Positions 15,584 to 25,003 are shown, numbered from the stretch's first letter. The stretch is DNA of 38,993 nucleotides from Eubacteriales bacterium (GCA_030536555.1 JAUNPU010000031.1:1-38993); one strand, 5' to 3'. Program-made: numbers and translations. The notes: generated by a model from the letters alone, not told the origin.

Positions 15584-18154
15584 TTATGATATTGGTCCAA
15601 GGCTGATAACAAGCTTCACCCTGGTTCCTTTTTTTACGTCGTCCCATGGCTCCTCGCTCTGGGATATGACACAGCCTTCCGGCACCGTGTCGCTGTATTC
15701 TTCTGTGATTCGTCCAACCTCCAGATCACTGTCTTCCAGAACCTGTGTTGCCTGATCCAGCGTCATGCCGCATACATCTGCCACCTCCACCAGCTTCGCT
15801 GTGGTTCTCCGTCCTGACGCTATCACTACTCCGGACTGGTCGGGCGTCCCGCTGTTCTGAAACTGTGTCTCCTGCGCCGCCTGTCGGGATTCTTCTGCCG
15901 CGCGGCTGGACTCTTCCGCCAGGCGGGCTTCCTCTGCCTTACGGGCTTCTTCCGCCTGTCTGGACTCCTCTGCCTGTCTGGCTGCTTCCGCCTGTCTGGA
16001 CTCCTCCGCCAGACGGGCTTCCTCTGCCCGCGCCTGCTCTGCTGCCAGCGCCTCTGCCGCCTGTCTTCGCTGGGCTTCCTTCTGTGCCTCTGCCTCAGCC
16101 AGTGCTGCTGCCTCAGCCTCTGCCGCCGCCCGCTGGGATTCCTGCTCTGCAAGAGCCGCTGCATCCAGCGTCTCCTGCCCGGCTGGATCTCTGCCCTGGC
16201 TGACCACCAGATCTACCGTCTGTCCGGCTCTGACCTCCGTATCTGCCTGAATACTCTGGCAGATCACCGCTCCCTCCCGGACCTTATCATTGTACTCCCA
16301 GGTGACCGCTCCGATCTCCAGTCCCAGACTCCGGATGGTCTCCTCTGCTTCCTCCAGACTCATTAACTCTACATATTCCATGTAGATTTTCCGGGGTCCG
16401 CGGCTGACCACGAGCATGACGTAGCTGCCCTGCTTCATCTCTGTTCCCGCTGCCTGATCCTGACTGATCACCGTGCCTTCCGGCTCATCGCTGACATACT
16501 CGATGATGACCGGCTCCAGCCTGATTTCCCTCAGACGTTCACTGGCCTCCTGCTGGTTCATTCCCAGAAGCTCCGGCATCACCACCAGGGCAGAGCCTTC
16601 CTGCTTCCTCACTTCCTCCCGGACACACACCGTCAGCGTGATCTCCTGCTTTAAGGGAACCAGCGTCCCCTCTTCGGCACTGACCTCGGTCACGTTCTGA
16701 TATGGTCCCGGCTTATAGCTCTCCCGAATCACCACATTGTCAAATCCTTCTGCCGCCAGAAGCATCTCTGCTTCCTTCTGAGACCGCCCCCGCACAAATG
16801 GCAGGACCGCCTTCTCCACACCCTTGCTGACCCACACAAGAAGCGGCGTATTCTTCGGCACCACATCTCCTGCCTTTACCGCCTGGTAGAAAATACACTG
16901 TTCCGGGACTTCATCGGAATAATAGGCCCGGTCCAGCACCATCTCCAGATTCTCTTTTTCCAGAATAGACTCCGCCCGGTCTGCCTCCTGATTCATCACG
17001 TTTGGCACGCGCACCTTGCTTCGTCCCAGCTTCTGCGGGTCAGCATCCAGTTCTGGCTTCCAGCTGCCGCTGACAATCAGTACGGCTGCCACCGCAATCG
17101 CCGCACCGACGGCTCCAAAGCCCGCCAGCAGCGCCCGTGTGTGGGTCTTTGGCTGCTGCTCTTCCTTCTTCCTGACCACCTCAGCCTGGGTCAGCTCCTC
17201 TGCGAATTCCTCCATGGTTGCCGTCCGGTTCTCCAACTGGACATTCAGTGCATTTAACAGCGCCGTCTCCATGGGTTTGGAAATATTGCACCCCAGCTTC
17301 GACGGCTTCTTAAGCTCATCCTCCGCATACCGGTCCATGGCATCCGGCGGAGTGACTCCCGTCAGCATGGTGTAAAATGTGGCGGCAAGTGCATAGACAT
17401 CCGTCCAGGAGCCCTGATCTCCCCGGCTCTGGTACTGCTCCACCGGAGCATAGCCCGGCTTCAGGATGACTGAAAGGCTTTTGCTCTGTCTGGTGGCTGC
17501 ATACCGCGCTGCTCCAAAATCCAGCAGCTTGACCCGCAGATTCTCCGGCTCATCCGGATTCAGCACGTAAATATTATCCGGGGCGATATCGCGGTGAAGG
17601 ATTCCAAATGCATGAACCACATCCATGGACGATGCAATCTGAATCACTACCGGCAGCGCCTGCTCCACCGTCATGGGACCATGCTGTTCCAGATACTTCT
17701 TCAGAGTGATTCCGTCCAGATACTCCATGACGATATAGGAGGTGCCATTGGCTTCAAAGCAGTCGTAGACCTGGACGATTCCTGCTGCCCGCCCCACCTT
17801 TGCCAGCCGCTTTGCCTCCTCAACGCTCTTTCGCAGTCCTTCCCGGAACTGATCTTCCTTGTAGCCGGGGTAGACGGTAATCTGCGTCCGCGACGGCTCT
17901 CTGGTGGCATACTCACTTGGAAGATACTCCTTGATTGCCACCCGCCTCGCCATGGTATAGTCATAACCAATGTATGTAACACCGAAGCCGCCAAACCCCA
18001 GCACCTTTCCCACGATATAATGCTTATCGAGAATCGTCCCGGGGGCAATATGGTAGGACTGCAAGGCGGGGGTATTATAGACATACCCACAGTATGGGCA
18101 CACGTCAAACTCTTCCCCATACTCTCTCATACATCCCATACACAATCTGCTCAT
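15584..18154 (-). CDS. Membrane Ser/Thr kinase with five PASTA domains and a helical rod
   Basis: 856 residues. Same plan as the kinase at 12612: zinc ribbon (C5, C8, C19, C22), kinase with GFGGFG, K75, HRDIAPDN and DFG, one membrane helix near 340-362, then four PASTA repeats. It then differs: about 100 residues rich in Ala, Glu, Arg and Ser (about 675-775) look like a long coiled coil, followed by a fifth PASTA domain (about 788-856). The rod could hold the last PASTA far out in the wall. It is 44 bases after the pseudokinase gene and 16 before the FHA gene. Confidence 0.92.
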   Translation of the reverse strand: MSRLCMGCMREYGEEFDVCPYCGYVYNTPALQSYHIAPGTILDKHYIVGKVLGFGGFGVTYIGYDYTMARRVAIKEYLPSEYATREPSRTQITVYPGYKEDQFREGLRKSVEEAKRLAKVGRAAGIVQVYDCFEANGTSYIVMEYLDGITLKKYLEQHGPMTVEQALPVVIQIASSMDVVHAFGILHRDIAPDNIYVLNPDEPENLRVKLLDFGAARYAATRQSKSLSVILKPGYAPVEQYQSRGDQGSWTDVYALAATFYTMLTGVTPPDAMDRYAEDELKKPSKLGCNISKPMETALLNALNVQLENRTATMEEFAEELTQAEVVRKKEEQQPKTHTRALLAGFGAVGAAIAVAAVLIVSGSWKPELDADPQKLGRSKVRVPNVMNQEADRAESILEKENLEMVLDRAYYSDEVPEQCIFYQAVKAGDVVPKNTPLLVWVSKGVEKAVLPFVRGRSQKEAEMLLAAEGFDNVVIRESYKPGPYQNVTEVSAEEGTLVPLKQEITLTVCVREEVRKQEGSALVVMPELLGMNQQEASERLREIRLEPVIIEYVSDEPEGTVISQDQAAGTEMKQGSYVMLVVSRGPRKIYMEYVELMSLEEAEETIRSLGLEIGAVTWEYNDKVREGAVICQSIQADTEVRAGQTVDLVVSQGRDPAGQETLDAAALAEQESQRAAAEAEAAALAEAEAQKEAQRRQAAEALAAEQARAEEARLAEESRQAEAARQAEESRQAEEARKAEEARLAEESSRAAEESRQAAQETQFQNSGTPDQSGVVIASGRRTTAKLVEVADVCGMTLDQATQVLEDSDLEVGRITEEYSDTVPEGCVISQSEEPWDDVKKGTRVKLVISLGPIS

Positions 18155-18198
18155 AACCTTCTCCTGCCATTTCCGGTATTTCTCATATCGTTAAGTAG

Positions 18199-20661
18199 TT
18201 ACGAAGTGGCTCCGGCAGGATTCCCCGGCGGCGGAGCGATCGTGGGCGCTTCTGTTGGCGCTGTGATCGTGTTGGACGGCTGGTCTGTCGCACCTCCGTC
18301 CTGCCCCGGTCTGCTTCCCACCTGTGCGCCCTGGCTCTGAGAACCGGCTTCCGGACTCTGCTGACCGGCTTCCGGCTTCTGCGTTCCGGTGCCAGATGTC
18401 TGCTGACCCTTCTTATCTGCGCCCTGTTCGATCACTCCGACTTTCCCGTTCTCTGCATCCTGTCGGCTGGCATCTGCCGCCTGCCGGGAAGCCTCAGCGG
18501 CTCTACTCTCCTCCGCCCTGCTGGCTTCCTCCGCAGCCTGCTTCGCCGCTTCTTCCTGTCTTGCCGCTTCTGCCGCCCGGCGGGACTCCTCTGCTCTGGC
18601 AGCCGCCTTGCGTTCCTTCTCTTTTTTCTCTGCTGCCGCCTGCCTCTCAGCTTCCGCCTGCTTTGCCGCCTCAGCCGGATCCGGACCCTTGCTGACCACC
18701 AGATTCACAGCCGTATCCTTCTTCACCACATCCGTGCCTTCGTCTACGGACTGCTTCATAACCTTATCCTGATCCACAGAATCGCTGTAGTCAGAGGTCA
18801 CCGTTCCCACCTTCAGTCCCAGCTCCGTAATCTTCGCCTTCGCTTCTTCCAGGGTCAGCAGCTCCACATTCACCATTCTGACCGTCTCCGGTCCGGTGCT
18901 GATGGTAACCTCCACACGGGTTTCGTTGATTTTGGTACCTGCCTTCGGATTCTGCGACAGAATCACATCCTTCGCTGCGGTGTCACTGCTGTCATTGCCG
19001 GCGATTACCAGCTCAAACTTCATCTCTTCCAGAAGCTTCGCTGCTTCCTCCTGAGTCTTGCCCACCAGATCCGGTACCTCCGTCTTCGCTTCCTCTGTCG
19101 GCTGCTGGCAGTCGCTGACGGTCAGAATCAGTCTGGAATCCAGCGGAATCTTCTCTCCCGGTTTTACCCGGACACGTCCGTTCTCACGGTCGGACTTCTT
19201 CCACAGGTTTCCCAGTATGCTTAAGAATCCGGAGCTTTCCTCCTGCTTCTTCGCATCCTCCACCCGTTCCACCTTCGTCACCGTGCCATAGGTCTCTTTG
19301 CTGTCACCATCCCGCTCGATTTCTATATTGGAGAAGCTTTTCTCTGCCAGCTCCTGTCTGGCCGCTTCCTCCTCCATCTGCAGAATCTTCGGAAATTCCG
19401 CGGTTTCCTTTCCCAGGCTGATGTAGACTCTGACCTCACGGTCCTCAAGCTCATCCACTCTGGCTGCCGTCAGGGTGAGCTGCCGGCTGACCGTTCCGGC
19501 AGGACACGCGTCATCATGGATCATCTTCTCCTTCTTCATCTGAAGTCCCAGGGACTTAAGCAGCTTCTCTGCCTCGTCCTCATTCATCCCCACAATGTTG
19601 GGGACCCGGTCCTCCTGACCGCTCTCTGCCGTCTCAAGCTGCACATGCCGGACTCCCACCGCTGTGATTCCGATCACCAGCACCGCCGCCGCTGCCGCCC
19701 CGACAATCCACCACCGGGACAGATTCAGAGACTCTCTTGCATCTCTGCGGCTGGACTGCTTCTTTCGCCGGTCAGCCGTCGGACTCTTCTTCCTGCCTGA
19801 CAGCTCATCCCGGAACCGGGTACAGGTCTTCGTATCATGGCTCAGGGCATTCTTCAGTGCCGCAGCCTCGGAATTCTTCAGCTGAAAGCTGCTGCGCAGA
19901 AGCTCCTGCTCCAGCTTCTCACTGTCATCTGTCTCATTTCCCGTCACCAGCTGGCAGAACATCTTTGCCAGCCCGTAGACATCAATGGCCGGACCGGGAT
20001 CACCGTAACCGACCACTCCCGGCTCACCGCTTACATATTTCCAGGGACCGAAATCCTTCAGGACCAGTCCTCCGCCGCATACCCAGAAGGAATCCGCATC
20101 AATCATCCCGTGATAAAGTCCCAGTTCCTGACACTTCTCCACCGCCTCGATTGCCCGCAGAAGCAGGTCCACGCCATCCCGTCCGCTGATTCTCCGCTCT
20201 GCCGCCCACTCCTTAAGAGTCTTGTAGTCCTGAAAATCCATCACAGCGTAGGCGGTCTTATTTTCCCGGAAGCAGGCGTGATAGGTCACCACATCCGGCT
20301 CCTGGTACAGGCGGATCAGCTCCCGGCTCTGGGACACAAACAGCTCCAGCCCCTGCTGAAACAGCTCTTCCTTCGACTGATAGATGCTGAGCTCCGTCTG
20401 CGCCGCCCTTGTGGCACAGTATTTGGGAAAATACTCCTGAATCTGCACCCGGCGGTCAAACAGCGCATCCCATCCATGGTAGATCACATCCACATCCCGG
20501 ACCCGAATCACCGTTCCTACTATATACCGCCCCTGCAGGATTGTTCCGGCTGACAGATTGCGCTCACCATTCTGCGTCGCTCCATCCAGATATCCGCAGT
20601 GAGGACAGCGGTCCTCATACGAATCCGGATATTCTTTCATACAATTCAAACAACGCTTCAT
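18199..20661 (-). CDS. PASTA-containing pseudokinase
   Basis: 820 residues, same plan as its neighbours: zinc ribbon (C4, C7, C19, C22), kinase fold, membrane helix near 318-340, four PASTA-like repeats, helical Ala/Glu tail and a short Pro-rich end. Catalytic residues are gone. The glycine loop is replaced by VIRVRDVDV; Q75 stands where both PASTA kinases have K75; HRD is H184-G185-M186; the metal-binding Asn of the catalytic loop is Ser. Only D203-F204-G205 survives. It cannot be a normal kinase and may act as an allosteric partner or scaffold of the others. Its ATG overlaps the stop of the kinase at 20658 by four bases (ATGA), so the two are translationally coupled. Confidence 0.9.
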   Translation of the reverse strand: MKRCLNCMKEYPDSYEDRCPHCGYLDGATQNGERNLSAGTILQGRYIVGTVIRVRDVDVIYHGWDALFDRRVQIQEYFPKYCATRAAQTELSIYQSKEELFQQGLELFVSQSRELIRLYQEPDVVTYHACFRENKTAYAVMDFQDYKTLKEWAAERRISGRDGVDLLLRAIEAVEKCQELGLYHGMIDADSFWVCGGGLVLKDFGPWKYVSGEPGVVGYGDPGPAIDVYGLAKMFCQLVTGNETDDSEKLEQELLRSSFQLKNSEAAALKNALSHDTKTCTRFRDELSGRKKSPTADRRKKQSSRRDARESLNLSRWWIVGAAAAAVLVIGITAVGVRHVQLETAESGQEDRVPNIVGMNEDEAEKLLKSLGLQMKKEKMIHDDACPAGTVSRQLTLTAARVDELEDREVRVYISLGKETAEFPKILQMEEEAARQELAEKSFSNIEIERDGDSKETYGTVTKVERVEDAKKQEESSGFLSILGNLWKKSDRENGRVRVKPGEKIPLDSRLILTVSDCQQPTEEAKTEVPDLVGKTQEEAAKLLEEMKFELVIAGNDSSDTAAKDVILSQNPKAGTKINETRVEVTISTGPETVRMVNVELLTLEEAKAKITELGLKVGTVTSDYSDSVDQDKVMKQSVDEGTDVVKKDTAVNLVVSKGPDPAEAAKQAEAERQAAAEKKEKERKAAARAEESRRAAEAARQEEAAKQAAEEASRAEESRAAEASRQAADASRQDAENGKVGVIEQGADKKGQQTSGTGTQKPEAGQQSPEAGSQSQGAQVGSRPGQDGGATDQPSNTITAPTEAPTIAPPPGNPAGATS

Positions 20662-22787
20662 ACACCCTGTTCCTCTCCGTATTCCATAGACTCCTCGCTC
20701 AGATCATCCAGAATATCCAGGATATCTTCAAATTCATGGTTGCTGTCCACATAGGTTTTCAGCATGTTGCGGTTCAAGGAAAGTCCGTTGCCGCCCTGCA
20801 GGTTAAATACATCCTGAGCATTCTCGCCCATCAGATAGTACACCAGACTGTCAGCTGCCTTCTTCCCGTCCCCTTCCAGACTGCCGTCGATGCTCCACAG
20901 GTGGGTGAACTGTCCCTTGACCTTGCCGTCTTCCCACAGCTCCTCCAGAATCACCATCTTGTAGATTCCGCCCAGGCTGGCACGCACTGCCTCATAGTCA
21001 TCGGTATTTCCCAGATAAAATGCAGTCTCCCGCTTCAAAAACGGCTCATATCCCATGGCATTTTTTGATGTTTCGTCAAATGCCGGATCCGTGTCCGATG
21101 GTCCGAAGGCGGTCCGGTACATGGCAAGATTCTCCCTGCTCACACAGTAGCTGGGCTTTCCCTCCTCGTCCACCAGCTGGTCTAAGGAGGTCACGTCCTT
21201 CGGAATATGTTCCTCCGGAATCAGGTGCGTATTCACATACAGCACCGGCGCCCGGAAGGAAATCGGAATCTGCTTCTTCTCCGCTCCAAAATACTTCTGA
21301 AACGCCTTGTCCTTCACAAAGTAATAGTCCGATGGGTTCAGGGTATCATATGTGGTATCCATGCTTCCCAGCCGTCCCCACAGCTCTGTGTCTGCCGCAG
21401 TCACGTGACTGCTTTCAAATACCGACGGCAGTTCGCCTGTGTCCGCAGCCAGCTGCTTCTCATAGGCATTCCAGTCCACACAGGCTGCCGGCTCCACCTG
21501 TACCTTCGTAAACTTTCCGGTATACTCCTTTAGCATCTGCTCCAGCATCTCATCGGAGGTCTGAAGCTCAATCTGCTTGGCATCTCCTCCGCCCAGAACG
21601 CCTGCCTCCAGAATCTCTTCGCTCTTTAAGCCATTGATATCCGGCATCTGAACCGTGATATCCGCAGCGATCTTGTAGAGCGCATTCTGCTTGTACTCAT
21701 ACACCTTGTAGCATCCAAATGCCGCTCCCGTCAGCACCACACAGATACCGGCAATACTCAGACCGCGCACGGTCTTCCTTCGCTTCAGCTCCGAATCCAC
21801 ACTCAAAACCTTTGCCTTCTCCCGGAGAGCTTCCTGGAACTGGTCCACATTCTGGAACCGCAGCTCCTGATTCAGCGCCATGGCACGGAGAATGGAGTCA
21901 TTCAGATACTGGGGAAGTCCCTCCACCAGTGCCGCAGGCGGATCCAGATGATCCTCAACCATACGGTTCACCGACTCCTCCGGCATTCTTCCGGTGATGG
22001 AGCGGTACAGCACAGCGCCCACCGCGTAGATGTCGGTCCAGGGACCCTGCCTGCTCTTGCTGCGGTACTGCTCCGGCGGTGCATACCCCGGCTTCAGAAT
22101 GATGGAAAGGGTCTTCTCCTCCTCACCGGACGAGAATCTGGCTGCACCGAAGTCAATCAGCTTCACCCGGTAGTTCTCTCCCTCCGTTCCCACCGGAACC
22201 AGGAAAATGTTATCCGGACTCACATCCCGGTGAATGATTTTGATCTTGTGAAGCTCCTTCAGCGCATCCAGCACGGAAAGTGCCACACTCACTGCGAACT
22301 CCGGAGCCACCCGCCCCTGATGCTCGGCAATGTACTCCTTAAATGACTTTCCTTCCAGGAACTCCATGGCAATGTACGCCGTGTTGTTCTCCTCGAAGAA
22401 TTCATAGACATTGACAATATTGGGGTGCGTATTAAAACGCGCCATGTTCCGGGCCTCTGCCAGGAACCGCTGCTTGCCGTTCTGGAACTCATTGGCACGG
22501 TTGCCGGAATAGATAATGACCTCCTTCTGTCCCGGCACACGGTTGACAATGCCGTTGGGATAGAATTCCTTGATTGCCACCTTCTTCTCCAGCACTCTGT
22601 CCCAGGCCCGGTATGTGATACCGAAACCGCCGAAGCCCACCGTCGTTCCCACGATGTAGCGGTCTCTCAGCACCGTCCCCGGATACAGGTGGTATGCCTC
22701 CTTTGGCGGAGATCCCGGTATGAATCCGCAGTAGGGACATACCCCGTAGACCTCATCAAATGTATTCATGCAGTTTAAGCATATCAT
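20658..22787 (-). CDS. Receptor kinase with solute-binding-protein-like ectodomain
   Basis: 709 residues. Zinc ribbon (C3, C6, C17, C20), then a kinase domain with GFGGFG, K73, HRDVSPDN and an intact IDFGAARF, then one membrane helix near 350-370. The roughly 330-residue outside part is not PASTA. It carries segments typical of family 1 ABC solute-binding proteins: LPSVFESS, IPISFRAPVLYVN, ETAFYLGNTDDYEAVRAS, and a C-terminal AADSLVYYLMGENAQD followed by GLSLNRN. I infer that it senses a sugar, peptide or similar ligand directly and signals by phosphorylation. No ABC permease genes are nearby. 13 bases after the PP2C gene. Confidence 0.88.
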   Translation of the reverse strand: MICLNCMNTFDEVYGVCPYCGFIPGSPPKEAYHLYPGTVLRDRYIVGTTVGFGGFGITYRAWDRVLEKKVAIKEFYPNGIVNRVPGQKEVIIYSGNRANEFQNGKQRFLAEARNMARFNTHPNIVNVYEFFEENNTAYIAMEFLEGKSFKEYIAEHQGRVAPEFAVSVALSVLDALKELHKIKIIHRDVSPDNIFLVPVGTEGENYRVKLIDFGAARFSSGEEEKTLSIILKPGYAPPEQYRSKSRQGPWTDIYAVGAVLYRSITGRMPEESVNRMVEDHLDPPAALVEGLPQYLNDSILRAMALNQELRFQNVDQFQEALREKAKVLSVDSELKRRKTVRGLSIAGICVVLTGAAFGCYKVYEYKQNALYKIAADITVQMPDINGLKSEEILEAGVLGGGDAKQIELQTSDEMLEQMLKEYTGKFTKVQVEPAACVDWNAYEKQLAADTGELPSVFESSHVTAADTELWGRLGSMDTTYDTLNPSDYYFVKDKAFQKYFGAEKKQIPISFRAPVLYVNTHLIPEEHIPKDVTSLDQLVDEEGKPSYCVSRENLAMYRTAFGPSDTDPAFDETSKNAMGYEPFLKRETAFYLGNTDDYEAVRASLGGIYKMVILEELWEDGKVKGQFTHLWSIDGSLEGDGKKAADSLVYYLMGENAQDVFNLQGGNGLSLNRNMLKTYVDSNHEFEDILDILDDLSEESMEYGEEQGV

Positions 22788-22799
22788 GTCGAGTTCCTC

Positions 22800-23594
22800 C
22801 TACCTTCCCAGGTATTTCATCAAAATTGCGGTGGTATTATCCTGGCCCCGCACGCCATATCGGGCAGCCATGGCCGTCATCCGGTCCGCTGCGATCATCA
22901 TATCCACATCATTGTCCCGCGCCATGGCACAGACCTGACTCTCGTTCAGGCTCTTATAGATTCCGTCACTGCACAGCATCAGGATATCATTGGGCTTTAG
23001 CTCCAGCGGTGTCGGATTCACATCCACATATTTGACCGGGTTCATGCCGATGAAGCTGATCAGTGCTTCCGCCTGGGGCGTCCGCTCTTCCCGGTCAAAG
23101 GTCGCCCGGTCGATCAGTCCCTCGTCCAGCTGGGTCTGCAGGGTCAGCCGGTAATTGTGCTCCCGGTTCAGGGACTGGATCTGATTGTCCCGAATCAGAT
23201 AGATCTTGCTGTCCCCAACAGACACCCAGAAGACCTGACTGCCCCGGCAGAGTGCCGCCACCAGCGTGGTTCCCGCATTGAGGGGCTTTCCCTGGCTGTT
23301 CTTCAGGATTCCCACTGCCTGGTCCATCACTCTGGCTTCCGCCGCCAGAAATCCCGGCACATCCACCAGATTCTGCTTCTGGTGATAGTCCCGGACCATC
23401 TGGTTCACTGCCGTGCTGCTGGCGCGCTCACCGCCTTCCAGCCCGCCCATGCCGTCGCAGACAATCGCCAGAACCTCCTTTTGATCTGTATAATAATAAC
23501 AGTAATCCTGCTGATAGCTTCTGGTCCCCAGAATGCTGCTGACCCCGATCTCAAAGCAGGGATTATTCTCTTTTCGCTCCTCAACGATATTCAT
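22800..23594 (-). CDS. PP2C-family protein phosphatase
   Basis: 264 residues. Metal-dependent Ser/Thr phosphatase that should reverse the neighbouring kinases. Motifs in order: RSYQQD (variant of RxxNED), VCDGMGGLEGGERAS, GTTLVAAL, VSVGDSKIYLI, LMLCSDGIYKSL and the C-terminal GQDNTTAIL metal-binding Asp. All metal-binding acidic residues appear present. No membrane segment, so cytosolic. Its ATG (GGAGTAAGAC before it) overlaps the FHA reading frame by 14 bases. Confidence 0.93.
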   Translation of the reverse strand: MNIVEERKENNPCFEIGVSSILGTRSYQQDYCYYYTDQKEVLAIVCDGMGGLEGGERASSTAVNQMVRDYHQKQNLVDVPGFLAAEARVMDQAVGILKNSQGKPLNAGTTLVAALCRGSQVFWVSVGDSKIYLIRDNQIQSLNREHNYRLTLQTQLDEGLIDRATFDREERTPQAEALISFIGMNPVKYVDVNPTPLELKPNDILMLCSDGIYKSLNESQVCAMARDNDVDMMIAADRMTAMAARYGVRGQDNTTAILMKYLGR

Positions 23595-23913
23595 GTCTTA
23601 CTCCTAACTCTATGACACAATCCTGGCTTGCCAGAATGAAGCGTGCCGGTGGCTTCACATTGTAGTCTGTGCCCTTTTTCAGCCGCTTTCCCCGGTAATA
23701 CACTCCGTTGGCAGACACATCCCGGATGCAGAACCGCCCGCAGTCCGGAAGATACGTGACAATACAGTGTACCCGGCTTAAGCAGTCCGGCTTGTGGATC
23801 TGAAGATTCGCCTCCGCGTCAGAACGCCCCACCTTCAGAGACTGGCCGGCAGGAATATTCCACTGCTTTCCCCGCTCGGTCCCCTGCACCACCGCCACAT
23901 AGGGAACCGCCAC
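23581..23913 (-). CDS. FHA domain, separated from the upstream kinase by an in-frame TGA
   Basis: A 110-residue frame that is essentially one FHA domain: LKVGRSDAEANLQI, then LSRVHCIVTY, then IRDVSANGVYY. The proposed GTG start (23913) has no ribosome site. The frame is continuous with the kinase at 23959-24999 except for one TGA (23959-23961), and the Pro/Gln-rich linker runs on both sides of it. It was therefore most likely the C-terminal part of a kinase-linker-FHA protein. Today it may be silent, made by readthrough, or made by re-initiation. Confidence 0.7.
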   Translation of the reverse strand: MAVPYVAVVQGTERGKQWNIPAGQSLKVGRSDAEANLQIHKPDCLSRVHCIVTYLPDCGRFCIRDVSANGVYYRGKRLKKGTDYNVKPPARFILASQDCVIELGVRHEYR

Positions 23914-23958
23914 CTGCTTCGGCTTCGGTGCCGGTACCGGCTGCGGTCTCGGCTGCGG

Positions 23959-24999
23959 TCACGGTGTCGGCTGCGGCAACGGCTGCGGGCTCGGTACTTG
24001 CTGTGGTCTCGGTTGCGGCTGCGGCATCGGCTGCGTCGCCGCGGCGATCTCCGCGATAAACTGCTGCATGGTCCTGGTTCTCTGGCTGACAGACAGATTC
24101 AGCGCCCGGTCCACCGCATCAGAGATTCCCTCCGGCACCCCCAGGTTCATATACTTGAGGGCGACATAGCTCTTGCCTGCCAGCCGGTCCGGTGCCGACG
24201 GGATGTTGGTTCCCGTCAGTACATAGTAGTATGTACCTGCCAGGGAATAGACATCCGTGAAGCTGCCCTGCTCCATCTGGGAGGAGAACTGCTCCGGCGG
24301 CGCGAACTTGGGCTTGAGCACCACCGACAGTCCTGCCCGCATCCCGGTCTCCGTCTGCTTGGCACTTCCAAAGTCGATTACCTTGACTCTTCCATTTCTT
24401 GTAATATAGATATTCTCCGGGCTGATATCCCGGTGGATGATTCTGGTCTTTGTATGGATCACGTCCATGGACACCGCTACCTGCAGGATGATATCCGTCA
24501 CCTGCTTCACCGGCAGACGCCCCTGACTGGCGCGGACGATCTGTCTGAGATCCGCACCATCCAGATACTCCATGACAAAATAAGCCGTATTATTTTCCCG
24601 GAAGGTGTCCGTAATGTCCACCACCGACGGGATCTGCTCCAGCTTACTGAGAATCTGCGCCTCATCCAGGAACCGGCGGAGTCCAGCCATATAGGGCATC
24701 TCGCAGTCCTGAGACTGCAGCTCCAGATGGACACGGTCCTCCTGTCTCCGGCACATGCCGTTGGGCGCATACTCCTTCACACAGCAGATTCCGCTTTTTT
24801 GAAGGTCATATGCCTTGTAGGTGATACCAAACCCGCCTTCTCCCAGCACCCGTCCCAGATAATACCGCTGCTTCAGCACGGTGCCTGCGGGAAGCGCCTT
24901 CTGGCTTTCCTGCTTATCATACTGGATCTTGTAGCCGCAGCGCACACAGGTGCCGCTGTAGCCTGCCTCAAAACAATTCGGACAAAGGTCCCTTCTCAC
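23959..24999 (-). CDS. Cytosolic Ser/Thr kinase with zinc ribbon, truncated before its FHA domain
   Basis: 346 residues. Zinc ribbon (C6, C9, C18, C21), then a kinase domain with GEGGFG, the ATP-binding Lys in GICCVKEY, HRDISPEN and IDFGSAK. No membrane helix follows; the protein ends in a Pro/Gln-rich linker at a TGA. It is the only soluble kinase of the cluster. The start is taken as GTG at 24999, four bases after the vWA stop and preceded by GGGTGGTGA; a TTG at 25014 is possible but lacks a ribosome site. The next 15 codons after the TGA keep the same PQ-rich pattern and lead into an FHA domain. Confidence 0.85.
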   Translation of the reverse strand: MRRDLCPNCFEAGYSGTCVRCGYKIQYDKQESQKALPAGTVLKQRYYLGRVLGEGGFGITYKAYDLQKSGICCVKEYAPNGMCRRQEDRVHLELQSQDCEMPYMAGLRRFLDEAQILSKLEQIPSVVDITDTFRENNTAYFVMEYLDGADLRQIVRASQGRLPVKQVTDIILQVAVSMDVIHTKTRIIHRDISPENIYITRNGRVKVIDFGSAKQTETGMRAGLSVVLKPKFAPPEQFSSQMEQGSFTDVYSLAGTYYYVLTGTNIPSAPDRLAGKSYVALKYMNLGVPEGISDAVDRALNLSVSQRTRTMQQFIAEIAAATQPMPQPQPRPQQVPSPQPLPQPTP

Positions 25000-25003
25000 G
25001 CCA

